A stretch of DNA of 64,000 bases from Orbilia blumenaviensis (lineage: Eukaryota; Ascomycota; Orbiliomycetes; Orbiliales; Orbiliaceae). Shown here piece by piece: positions 9,701 through 19,988 of the stretch. How positions within the stretch are numbered: the first letter of the stretch is position 1; every line of letters starts with the position of its first letter. The notes below the pieces were generated by a model. It had not been told where the DNA came from. It did not search any database and saw nothing but the letters and a program-made list of their open reading frames with translations. Location of the stretch: the NCBI GenBank assembly GCA_036872755.1, contig JAVHNS010000021.1, positions 1-64,000 of the forward strand, written 5' to 3'. The position numbers were made by a program, and so were the translations under genes.

Positions 9701-12691
9701 TTGTGCTGTACTACGTAAAGCTCCTAAAAAAGCATATTTTGAATTAGCAGATCCATCAATGTTAACGTAAAAGCTCTTTATCTTTTACTACCATTTTTTA
9801 CAAAATGGATCAGACTATGTTATAATCTTGTTTATATAAATGTAATATTAATTATATTATTATTTACTATAAAAAATATAAATTAAAAACAAAAAATCAC
9901 AACAATTGTAATTATTTTATTGTTTAACCAAAACAAGACTTTGGGTTCTCGTGCTAAAATTATTGCCTTTCTTAAAGACTCATTTACTAGTCGTTGTACG
10001 TTCATAAAATAAGAGTGTATTCTTAGAATACACTATTGTTTATCATTAACAGCCGTGATATACCAAGAAAAAAAATTATGTATCGCTTCAAATTAACTTT
10101 ATATAAGTTTTTTTTGAAATTAACCCAATTTATACCTATTATTTACACAATAAGAGGACGTGCTAATTACTTATTCGCTAAATTTAAACAAAATTTATTT
10201 TTTGTTATTATAACAAAATTTGTTTAATTGTTTGTAAAAACCTACCCCTAGAAGAGGGGACGTCAAACGACCCTTTACATCTTAAGGGTAGGAGCTGATA
10301 ATTATTCAGCTACCCAAGCTAAATTTTCAATATAAAAATATTTAAATATTACCAAATCATCTAGTTTATATTTATAATGACTACGGTTTAAAACAGAATA
10401 TTATATTTAAATATATAAAAATTAAAGCCTGGTTATTATCTGGAGCATAGCAAAGGATATAGGTTTAATTTTTTATTAAAAATTCAACACTAATGTTGAG
10501 AAGAAGTAAAAAAAAGAAAAATTTTATATGGTTTGAAGGTATTAAGATGTTTATTTAACGTAGTAAGGTGAATACCTAAAACACGAATAACTTCACGTTT
10601 AGTTTTAAAAGGTTGGTTAGGAATTAAAATTAATTTTCCTTGATCATTTATTGTGTAAACTCAAATTTCAGAACGAGTATAACTAGCTAAGTTAGGTTTT
10701 TTTAATTCGTCTTTTAATTGAGAATCTAACTCTTTTTTAAATAAATATACTAATAATTTATTTTGTATACTTGCTAATTTAGTATCTAAATGTCTAGTTA
10801 TAGTACGATAATTTACATTAAAATAATTAGCCGCTTCAAGTAAACTAGTAAAAGGTGAACCATTTATCAATTCTAAAGTTTCAGCATTATACGCTCAAAC
10901 TTTAATTTTATTACCCAACTGTAAACTATGAAATGCTTTTAAAAGAGTTTCAATTTTTTTTTTATTTAAAGATCTAGAATATAAATAATTACCTTTTACT
11001 CCTTCAGGTTTATCTGAATCTAAAAAATAGTCTATAACTGTTCTTCTAATACCTAAGGCTTTAGATGCTTGGGTTTTAGAAGAAAATGGGCTACCGTTTA
11101 TCAATTCTAAAGTTTCAGCATTATAAGCTCATACCTCTTGAGCTATATTTTTATTAAAATTTAAACCACTTGGTGCACTTTTAGTTAAATTAAATGTTAA
11201 TTCAAAATCTTTAATAGGTTTAGTAAAATATAATTTATTTCTAAATGGAACATTAGTATCTCTAAACATAGCGAGAGTCCCCCTAGCTATTTTTTCACCA
11301 TTACTAGCTTCTGTAATACTACTATATTTAACATAAGTTTCATTTATATGTTTATCATTTATATTATAAACGTAGATAGGAATAGACTGACCACTGATAT
11401 GGTTACCAAGAGTTGTTTTAAGAGAAGCCAATTTATCTGATAAACTTAAATTAATAGCAGACTCAGTAGATGATGATGAAAATACAGAGTTTAGTAAAGG
11501 TAAATATTTTTGTAAATAATAATTTTCTTTAGCCCCTTGTTCATCAGGTGAACATTCTTCTAAAATAGAAAAATTAAAATGCTCTCAACCCACTAAACTT
11601 AAAAATAAATGCAATTTATTACCAGAATCGGCTTTAAGGTGATTGTATAATCTTCTTTTTAATAGATTAGTTCTACCTATGTAATAAATAGAAGGATCGT
11701 GTTTATACTCTATTAGATAAATACAACTTTTTAACCCCCATTTTTTTAAAAATACAGATAAATTTTTTTTATCTAAACATTCAAAACAAGTGTCTAAAAT
11801 TAATTTTCTATCGAAAGGTATAGTGGGAGCAACCCTATCTTTATATAATTCTTTAATATATAAATTGTGTAAAGATTTAACAGAATCAGATTGACTATAA
11901 AAAGCCTTAAATATATTACCACGTAATGATTGCATATTTTTAATCTTTATTTTTACTTTAAAAAAACATAATAAAAAATATATATTTTCTATTTCATTTC
12001 TTACTAAACACTGAATATCAAAGGTATTTAGTGTTAAGTCTAATTTAATGAAAGATAAATATAACCATAATGATGCTATTAAATATGCAGAGTAAATAAA
12101 ATTATTAAATAAATAATTTTTTCTCCATCCAGCCATAAGAATTCCGTAAGTAGCAACAGAAGATACAGCCAATAGATACAAGATTCCTAAACTAAAATCA
12201 AGAACAGCTAAACCAGGCCCAAAAGGTATCACTGCGAAACCAAGGAGAGAGAAAACCAAAGTTATTACAGGTCCAAATCAAAAGAATATTAAATTAGCTT
12301 GTGTAGGTGAAACATTTTCTTTTAATATTAATTTTAATGCATCAGCGAATGCTTGTAAAGTTCCCCAAACCCCAGTAATATTAGGTCCTAATCTTCTCTG
12401 CATACTTCCCATAGCTTTTCTTTCAGCTACCGTAACAAAAGCAACAGCAATTAAAACAGGAAGAATCATAAATAAATCATAAATAATAGAAAATACAGTT
12501 GGTGATATATTAATTAAATCATAAATTGAATATATTCATTCAATTATTGAATAAGTTTTATTAATGATTTCATTTAAATATTCAAAGAATATATCTTCTA
12601 TATATTTATCCACATCTAAATTGTAAGAATCTATATCATTCAGTTCTAATATAGTATATTTATCGTGAAAACGTTGGTTTAGTTTTGACAT
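6721..12691 (-). CDS. nad1: NADH dehydrogenase subunit 1, three exons
   Basis: Proton-pumping membrane subunit of complex I, at the quinone-site end. Exons are 12691-12127, 9753-9506 and 7182-6721 (565+248+462 nt), giving 424 residues and a TAA stop. Recognised blocks: [54 protein letters not shown] joined to [14 protein letters not shown], and [17 protein letters not shown]. Trp is often TGA. One TGA is split by the first splice junction (exon 1 ends T, exon 2 starts GA), restoring [10 protein letters not shown]. From the ATG at 12691 the protein carries about 58 residues before the usual start near [11 protein letters not shown], an unusual acidic N-terminal extension ([18 protein letters not shown]). 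The extension has no stop; whether it is translated is unproven. Confidence 0.92.
7190..7690 (-). pseudogene. GIY-YIG endonuclease C-terminal remnant
   Basis: Minus-strand frames give [15 protein letters not shown], then [19 protein letters not shown] and [12 protein letters not shown], the end of a GIY-YIG domain and a NUMOD3-type helix. A NUMOD1-like piece ([16 protein letters not shown]) follows. The N-terminal GIY and YIG motifs are absent and stops interrupt. It lies between the LAGLIDADG remnant and exon 3. Confidence 0.65.
8110..9010 (-). pseudogene. LAGLIDADG endonuclease remnant in nad1-i2
   Basis: First motif near 8960 reads [12 protein letters not shown] and then a stop. Second motif near 8500 reads [17 protein letters not shown]. 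Typical linkers [16 protein letters not shown] and [20 protein letters not shown] are clear. The expected aspartate of each motif is replaced or followed by a break, and the frame is broken at least twice, so it is probably inactive. Family: double-motif LAGLIDADG endonuclease. Confidence 0.75.
9754..12126 (-). mobile_element. Group I intron nad1-i1
   Basis: A 2.37-kb intron. Its 3' part (about 10330-9760) carries the conserved core: AATTTAGCTTGGGTAGC, CAACGACTAGTAAATGAGT (R) and AACATAGTCTGATCC (S). It ends in G at 9754, one base before GATCTGCTAAT of exon 2. The coding part fills 12126-10490. Confidence 0.85.
10490..12126 (-). CDS. GIY-YIG homing endonuclease fused to nad1 exon 1
   Basis: The reading frame continues from nad1 exon 1 through the splice site to a TAG at 10492-10490, about 545 codons, intact when TGA is Trp. 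After a hydrophobic, exon-like lead ([17 protein letters not shown]) comes the catalytic domain: [19 protein letters not shown] has the paired tyrosines and the glycine, and [16 protein letters not shown] follows. Downstream are at least three DNA-binding repeats that each begin with a variant of [17 protein letters not shown] and a helix-turn-helix ([42 protein letters not shown]), i.e. NUMOD1/IENR-type modules. It is expected to cut intron-less nad1. It has a full module set and no visible break, so it is likely active. Confidence 0.88.
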
Positions 12692-13985
12692 TTATTTTAT
12701 TTGTTTTTCTAATATTTTATTTATTTTATTTATAGTATTATTAAATTTTAATCTTATGATAAAGAAAAGAATAAAGGAATTAATAAACCTTAATAAAATA
12801 ACAAAGCAAAAAAAATTTGGTAAATTTATTTTTATCTCACCGACTATAGCCTTGGCTAATTACCAATTTAATAGTAAACTTTAATAAATTTTTAAATTAC
12901 TTTGAATAAAAATTAGATTAATAATAATTAGCTACATTATAAATTTTATAATTCAAATTCGTTATTTTAATATTAAATAACAATCATTTAAACCGAAAAA
13001 GGCGAACCTCCTAATGGTTCCGTCTCTTTACAAAGCGCGGCCAATTGTTTTTAAAAAATTTAACCAAATAAAAGTTATAATGTTAGAATTATTTAATATT
13101 ATAGATTTATAATTTGTATTATAATAAGAATTATATCAAAAATTTATTGCTTTCCCATGAAAATTATTTGATAAAGCGCCGCGCGACCCTTAGAGCCGCC
13201 GCAGTCATTGCATCCGCGTTAATATTTTAAGCGCCGACTAATCATTTAAAAGAAATTTTTAAAGTGAATAATTAACATATTAAATTTGCTTTATATTTAC
13301 CGTATGAAATAAGCAAAGAATATTCACCTGAAAATTATATATTCAAAATTAAAACTTTAAATTTAATACTTTTTAAAAAAGGCTGACATTGCTAAGCGCT
13401 TCTATAAATATGTTTAATTTAAGGTTTTCCAAAAAAATGGTATCTTTTTGAATATATATTCAAAATATTGCCTTTTAATAAAATAAATAAATTCAAGAAT
13501 ATATTATTTTATAAAATTTATAAAAATAAAATTATTTTACAACTATTATTAACTTCAAATATAAAAATGAAAAATTTATTAAAATGGAAAATATTATTAA
13601 AAACATAATCAGTTTAATTCACTTAATATATTATATAAGTTTTATTTCAAATTTAAGCATAATATATAAAAAGGAAAGGGAAACATTCTTTCCTTAAGCC
13701 CTATACTCTGCCGCTACAACGCAACAGCACACTTTGTGTACTGCGTGCCACTTAATAAATTATTAGATTATTTTCAACTTATTAAATTTAACTTTATTAA
13801 TTCAATGAAAATTATATAAACTACAAATTAATTAAATTTTTTTTATAAGATTAAATTTAATAAAAAACTTATCTTGTTTTATTAAAAAGAAATAATATAA
13901 AACAAAGGTTAAAATACGTAATAAATTTAAAATTAATTGTAAACATAAAAAGTTTATAAATAAACAAAATTATTTTATTTAGAAA
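12692..13985. other. A+T-rich spacer with G+C patches
   Basis: No gene recognised. G+C patches lie at about 13005-13045, 13175-13235 and 13712-13750. The latter two contain CGCCGCGCGAC and repeated GCAC/GTGC motifs that could fold. Confidence 0.5.
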
Positions 13986-13987
13986 TC

Positions 13988-14037
13988 CGGCCGGCCGCCT
14001 GACAGGCTGGATTTCATCGCGCACGCGTGCGCGCCGA
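13988..14037. repeat. G+C cluster beside trnR
   Basis: Two nested palindromes: CCGGCCGGCC with flanking CAGGCTGG, and GCGCACGCGTGCGC. The cluster abuts the 3' end of trnR (14038), as mobile G+C clusters in fungal mitochondria often sit beside tRNAs. Confidence 0.7.
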
Positions 14038-14108
14038 AATCCTATTCAAGATTTGAACTTGAATTTAAATATTAGAAGTATTTTGCTTTACCATTAAGCT
14101 AATAGGAC
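14038..14108 (-). tRNA. trnR: tRNA-Arg(TCT)
   Basis: Acceptor GTCCTAT/ATAGGAT. Stem AAATA/TATTT with loop CTTCTAA gives TCT. T arm contains GTTCAAATC. Confidence 0.88.
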
Positions 14109-14270
14109 TAAACACGCGCCTAAATTGCAAAATGAAAAAACACCCTAAAAATTTTTTATTGACCTGCTTTCTCACCCTCCCTCCTCCCTTAAATTTTTAA
14201 TTACTTTTTTAAAAAGTTATCAACCTTTTCTCCCCCCCCCCCTTTAATAATAAATTTTAAATAATTTGTT

Positions 14271-14339
14271 ATGTTGGAGTGATTCGAACACTCAATTATA
14301 AATACCAAAAATTTATGACTTGCCTATTAGTCTACAACA
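14271..14339 (-). tRNA. trnQ: tRNA-Gln(TTG)
   Basis: Anticodon stem TAAAT/ATTTA with loop TTTTGGT gives TTG. T arm GAGTGTTCGAATCACTC is perfect. The acceptor has one mismatch (T-C). Confidence 0.82.
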
Positions 14340-16023
14340 TAAATAATAAAATATTTTTCTAATAAATTTTTTCATTTTTTTAATAATTAACTTTTAATAA
14401 ATAAAAACTAATGAAAAATAATATAATTTAAATTATTAAAAAATTTTTTTTATAAACGGGTTTTTTGATTCTTTCAAAAATTTGTAAACGTTTTTAATAT
14501 TTAAACCTAAAATAGCACTAATCAAAATTATATTTAAATTTTTTTAATTATACGCACTAAATACATAGTATGTCATACCGTTTAATCTATACGAACTAGA
14601 AAGTTTTTTAAATTCAGATTGGCCACCGTTTCGTTGCGATTTACCATCGCGCGCTACATAGTAGTACGCAATTGAATTATTATTAGATTTTTTTTATTTT
14701 TAGTGTCGTGCACAATGCGCATTACATTGTATCGGTTCTAAAAAATATTAAGATTTTACGAGTGCTTCATGTATATGAACCTTAAATTTAATATATTCTA
14801 TTCTGGTTTAATAGATCGGCACTAGCGCGCTAATCATAGAAGCCTTAGTGATACCACATATAAATTATTTTGCTCTTATAATACTATTAAATGTATAATA
14901 AATATTTCTATTGTAAATATTCAATCTTTGTAGAAAAGATAAATAAACGTAAAGCGCCCTAATAGAACTCTATATACCTTACCCTTTTATTATTATAAAA
15001 ATTTATAATTTTATTATAATAAATTTTAAATTATTAAATTAATACTTCCTATATAAAATTACTATATTAATTATTAATTCACCATTCTATATTTATTTTA
15101 ATATAAAAAATTTTTAATATATAATAAAAAATTAAGCGAGATAAATTATAATGTTATTGTTAATACATAAAATTTTTAACTTAATGAACTAAAAAAATTA
15201 AAAATAAATTAGATATCAATTTCAATTCTTATAAACTCCTCCTCCCTTTAATTTATATATTTAGACTTTTTATACAAATTTGTCTTGTATATAAATAAAC
15301 CCCCCCCCCCTTTTTGTTAGTCGCTTTAAAATATATCAATATCTTAAATTAATAAAATTAATCATCAAATATTAGAATATTTTTATTTTCATCATTTAAT
15401 TTTCATTATCATCAACATTTCAATCATTATCATTTTTTTTTATCTATCTTTATATTTATTACAATAAAGTGATATTCTAAATTAATTTTATATACTTTAA
15501 AAATTTAATAATCAAAACCAAAAATCTAAAATTTGATTTTTAAATTTTTTAATTTTAATAACTTTAATTTATAACATTTATTTATCCTTTATAAATTTTT
15601 ACATTTTTATAAGTAATTGGTTTAATAATATTTTTATTATTTAGATTTTTTATAAATTTAATCCATTTTTATATTTATTATCTAATATATTCTTTATATA
15701 TTATACTTTGAGTTTTCGCTCACCAAACCTTATATAAAATTTCTAATTTACTAAATCTAATTTTTTTTAATAATATTATACTTTATTTAATTGATAATCT
15801 ACCACCCGGGTCCATTATTTCGAGCTTTGGGCGTCATCTAAGATTTCTATATTAAATATTCAGTTTCCACCTTATATATTTCATCACCAGGGCGCTTAGC
15901 GCCCCCCCCTCCGTGATAAAAAGGTTTAAGATCTAATAAATTATTAAATCATTGCCTATAGCAAAAAAGAATTTTAAACCTTCTTTTTTATAAATAAACA
16001 ATGTAACAATTTAATTTTTATTT
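14340..16023. other. Long A+T-rich spacer
   Basis: No supported gene in about 1.7 kb. It holds a C run at 15300-15310, small G+C patches (14623-14665, 15805-15835, 15888-15912) and otherwise low-complexity A/T. Confidence 0.5.
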
Positions 16024-16107
16024 TATGGGTGGCGAGACTCGAACTCACAAAGTTTTCACCAATAACTCCTAAGGTTACCATGTTTACCAAAATTTCATCA
16101 CACCCAT
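16024..16107 (-). tRNA. trnL: tRNA-Leu(TAG)
   Basis: Acceptor ATGGGTG/CACCCAT. Stem GTAAC/GTTAT with loop CTTAGGA gives TAG. A long variable arm, as expected for Leu, precedes the T loop GTTCGAGTC. Confidence 0.88.
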
Positions 16108-16379
16108 TAATGATATATTAAATTTTTATGTAATAAGCTTCTAAACATTAAGTTTTTATTCTATTAATTATTCAAAAAATCATTAAAGGCTTTTATTTAA
16201 AAACCTATCAGATTTAAATATTAAAAATCATAAAAATTTAATGTATTAAATATAAATAAATTTAAATTTTAAATATTAACGCATTTAATATTTTACTAAT
16301 ATTAAATTATATTCTAGGCTTTGCTTATTGTAATTAATAAATATAAATTTATTGTTTATATTTAATTGTTATAAAATAT

Positions 16380-16453
16380 TGCTCAAGATAAGATTTGAAC
16401 TTACAGCCTAAACATCTTCAGTGTTCCGCTCCACCAAATTGAGCTTCTTGAGC
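16380..16453 (-). tRNA. trnF: tRNA-Phe(GAA)
   Basis: Acceptor GCTCAAG/CTTGAGC. Stem around loop CTGAAGA gives GAA. T loop GTTCAAATC. Confidence 0.88.
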
Positions 16454-16856
16454 GTTAATTATTTAAATTAAACAAAGTTAATAACTATCCAAAAAAATAA
16501 AATATCAAAATTAGTTAATTTTAATATAGTGCGCGGCTGAACGCGCTCAACGATATAACGTTTTAAATAAAATGCTTCCTTGGACAAAACTAAGACTAAT
16601 AATTATAATAATAATTTTAATTTATCTAAACCTATATTTACTTTTATAATAGGATAATATAAATTTAACCTCTAAAAATAGAAAAGAAAATACTTTTTAT
16701 GCAGTCTACGGCACTTTAACGTAAATTTATTAAAACATTCTTTAATTATAGCTTTCTTATATAAAGCAAGATCACCTTATTATAAAAAAAATAATCAAAA
16801 TATTTAAATTTTTAAATAAAAAAATTTTTTTTTTTATAGTTATTATTAAAATTATA
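16454..16856. other. Spacer between trnF and trnA
   Basis: About 400 bases of A+T-rich sequence with one G+C patch (16530-16552). No gene seen. Confidence 0.5.
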
Positions 16857-16928
16857 TGGAGATATCAGGATTTGAACCTGAAACGTCGATATGCAAAATC
16901 AAAGTTTTACCAATTAAACTATATCCCC
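16857..16928 (-). tRNA. trnA: tRNA-Ala(TGC)
   Basis: Acceptor GGGGATA/TATCTCC. Stem TTGAT/ATCGA with loop TTTGCAT gives TGC. T arm GGTTCAAATCC. Confidence 0.88.
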
Positions 16929-18062
16929 TTTAGTTTACTTACACTATTGATAATAAAAGTAAAAAATAAAAGTAAAGCGATGTACCGCGCGAAGCGCGGC
17001 TACATTGCAAAACACCTCCTACGTAGCCCCTCGCTTTTAATAAATTTAACTATTTATCAACCAAATAATTTAGAATTCTTTATATTTATAGTCTTTAATA
17101 TAATTTTAAAGATTGGTTAAGTTAATCATTTATATGCTATTTTATCTTTTTCATTTTTAATAATCAATATTTAAAACTTTTTAAAAAGCAAAAATTAATT
17201 TAAATATTTAAAAATTATAAATTTTTATTTTTTATTAATAATAATTTAGACGTTTACGATTTAATATAAATTTGATTTTTCTATCTATAAATTTATTACT
17301 TATAAATATAATGATATAATTGCTTAAGTCTCTGCTAGCGACGTATCAAATATTATATATTAATTTTTACCTTAAAATAATTATTACATCAAAATATAAA
17401 ACTTTATATATCGGGATAAAAAATAAAAATATAACATTAAATAAGAAACTAATTAAAAATATTACATAATATTATATAAGCTGTTTTTACAATATAATTT
17501 TTATAATACTTCGCTTCCGGGCAATCTTATTGCGCCCTCTTAGTCGAACGCACCATTTTTTTTTAAGATTTATTCCATATCTATAGACGTGGCCCAACCC
17601 GATGATATAAATAAAACTTAAATTTATTCAATTTCATTATTACAATAAGTTTTAGAATTATGAATCATGTAAACGCTTCATTTATAAACGACTCACTATA
17701 AAAATTAATTTATATTTTTAGTCGATTAAGAAATCCCGTATATAACAACACAATACCATTTAAAAACAGGTGTCGCCTCTATATATTGAACTATTTTCCT
17801 ACATATTTAATAACTCTCTTAAAAAATTTACAGAAATAATTGGTAAATTCCTAATCTTAAATTTTATATTTCAGTATATATTGAAATTAGAAAACTATTA
17901 AATTATTAATATAGTAATCACTAGCCAAATATATCTGATTATTTTTATATTTAAAAATAATCGCTTTATGCTTATTACAATAATAATATTTAAAATTTAA
18001 ATAAAACTAGTCATGACTCGCGCGCGTAACGCGCTATGATTATATAAACAAAAAAAAATCCT
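16929..18062. other. Spacer with hairpins at 16985-16999 and 18016-18036
   Basis: About 1.1 kb without a gene. CCGCGC-GAA-GCGCGG at 16985-16999 is a perfect hairpin. CGCGCGCGTAACGCG occurs near 18020. The rest is low-complexity A/T. Confidence 0.55.
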
Positions 18063-18143
18063 TACCTAAGGAGTGACTTGAACACCCATGAGTTATCTCA
18101 GAAAATCTTAAGTTTCCCCTGTCTACCATTTCAGCACTTAGGT
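18063..18143 (-). tRNA. trnL: tRNA-Leu(TAA)
   Basis: Acceptor ACCTAAG/CTTAGGT. Stem GGAAA/TTTTC with loop CTTAAGA gives TAA. Long variable arm present. Confidence 0.9.
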
Positions 18144-18363
18144 TAATGAATATTAAATAGAATATTAATATATAAAACTTAATGCTAATATTTTTATTCT
18201 AAAATTATTTTCTTAAAAATAAGCAACCTACCTTCATTATTCTGTTCATTTAGAGCCAAACTAAATGAAATAATTGCTAAATATTATAATATTAATTCTA
18301 ATTTTTTTGAAAAATAAAATTCAATTATTAAATTATTAAACTATTAATTATTCTAAATTTTAA

Positions 18364-18436
18364 TAAGGCTAGAATGGCTTGAACACTCATCTAAGCTATT
18401 ATGAGCAGCTTGCTTTACCTATTAAGCTATAGCCTT
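18364..18436 (-). tRNA. trnM: tRNA-Met(CAT), first copy
   Basis: Acceptor AAGGCTA/TAGCCTT is perfect. Stem AGCTG/TAGCT with loop CTCATAA gives CAT. Initiator versus elongator status is not decided here. Confidence 0.88.
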
Positions 18437-18478
18437 TAAACAATTAACAGAAAATTAATTTTTTAAATATACCTTTTA

Positions 18479-18551
18479 ATGCGGACAGAGGAATCGAACC
18501 TCACCTCTACCGGGCATGAGCCGGTAATGTTCTCCACTACACCAGTCCGCA
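18479..18551 (-). tRNA. trnM: tRNA-Met(CAT), second copy
   Basis: Acceptor TGCGGAC/GTCCGCA. Stem ACCGG/CCGGT with loop CTCATGC gives CAT. G+C-rich stems make it the strongest initiator candidate of the three CAT tRNAs; that role is inferred. Confidence 0.88.
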
Positions 18552-18606
18552 ATTATTAAAAATTTTTTTACGAAATAAAACATAAAATTTTGAACCTTAT
18601 AATGTT

Positions 18607-18679
18607 TAGCTCAAGGGGAGCTCGAATCCCCACCCTAGTAGTGAAAGTACTATGTCTTAACCTATTTGACTATTGAGCC
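18607..18679 (-). tRNA. trnE: tRNA-Glu(TTC)
   Basis: Acceptor GGCTCAA/TTGAGCT. Stem TAGTA/TACTA with loop CTTTCAC gives TTC. T arm GGGGATTCGAGCTCCCC. Confidence 0.9.
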
Positions 18680-19085
18680 TATAGATTTTGTTAAATAGTT
18701 AACTAATAATTTTATATTATTTTTATTTGAAAAACATATGAATCATCACGTTATATTAATGCTAATATTATTAAAAATCATTAAATAAAAAAATTAATTT
18801 TTTTTTTTAATTAATCTTTAATTTATTATGTAAAAAATACAGAAACTTTAAATTTAGAATATTAAAATTTAATTTATAATTTTAATCTATTTATATTTAA
18901 ATTATTTAAATTTAATTAATAATAAATTTTAATATTTCACTATTAGATATTATTATTCTTAATTTAGTAGCTAACGGTCTCGCCTCCGGTCCGCATTAGC
19001 ATTCAACGCGTGTCTACTCGCTAGGAACTATTAACCAAATATAATATTATTAAATAATTTATAAAATATTTATAAATATTTATTA
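18680..19085. other. Spacer between trnE and trnT
   Basis: About 400 bases of A/T-rich sequence with a G+C patch at 18970-19022. No gene seen. Confidence 0.5.
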
Positions 19086-19156
19086 AACTCAGTGTAAGAA
19101 TCGCACTTACTTTTTCCGATTACAAAACGGATACATTACTTTTATGTTAACCGAGC
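19086..19156 (-). tRNA. trnT: tRNA-Thr(TGT)
   Basis: Acceptor GCTCGGT/ACTGAGT. Stem TCCGT/TCGGA with loop TTTGTAA gives TGT; the innermost pair is T-T. T arm GTAAGTGCGATTCTTAC. Confidence 0.83.
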
Positions 19157-19599
19157 TCTTAAATTAGTGTATTATAAAACGTTTTTTTAAATTTAAAATC
19201 ATATTTTTCAATCCCAGTAATAATAACTTTAAATTGGTTTTCCATTCTTTTTATGCAACTTATAAAAATGATTAATTTTTATAAATCTAGTTTTATAATT
19301 AATTTTTATATATTTCAATATTTCCTATTCATTGAATTATTTAAATAAAATTTATAAAATATTTAAATAATTTTTAAATTAATCGGGCGCGGCCATATGC
19401 CGCGCGCAGTGCGCGGCCGTCTCTTTAAAATAAAGTTTTGAGTCTTATTTAAATAAATTATTAACGATAAATGTATTGTTATATAAAAAAAAATTAGATC
19501 TTTATACCTAAAAATATTAAAATTATTTCAGCTAAAGCCTAATTATTATATATTAACTAATATATAAAAATTTATATACTATTATTATATAATTGTACG
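19157..19599. other. Spacer 3' of rnl with G+C hairpin at 19385-19420
   Basis: GGGCGCGGCC, GCCGCGCGC and GTGCGCGGCC can form alternative stems. No gene recognised between the rnl 3' end and trnT. Confidence 0.55.
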
Positions 19600-19988
19600 T
19601 AGTAGTATTCTACGTTTTTAAGAGTATCCTAAAGTTAGTTTCAAACTTATATGCTTTCAGTTCTTTACTCACCGCCAAATTATAACCCAGAAATTTTATT
19701 TGAAATAAAAATGTCTTTAATTTACATTATAAATTAAAAATTACACTGAGAGCGTAAAAAAACATAGCTTTCCTGCCGTGCCTATGCTATTATTTACTTA
19801 AGTGTCAGTAAAATTCATTTTGCATCATATTTTTAGTATAATAACAATTAATATCGTCCACATAAACAACAGGTAAACCAGAGGTTATTATTCCCAGTTC
19901 CTTTCGTACAAAGGGCCTGTTTTTAATTTACTCTAATTACCACTAGAAGATAGAAACCATACTGTCTCACGACGTATTTATGATTATT

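Noticed and set aside
10036..10227. Plus-strand 63-codon ORF in nad1-i1
   Set aside because: It overlaps the group I core on the other strand.
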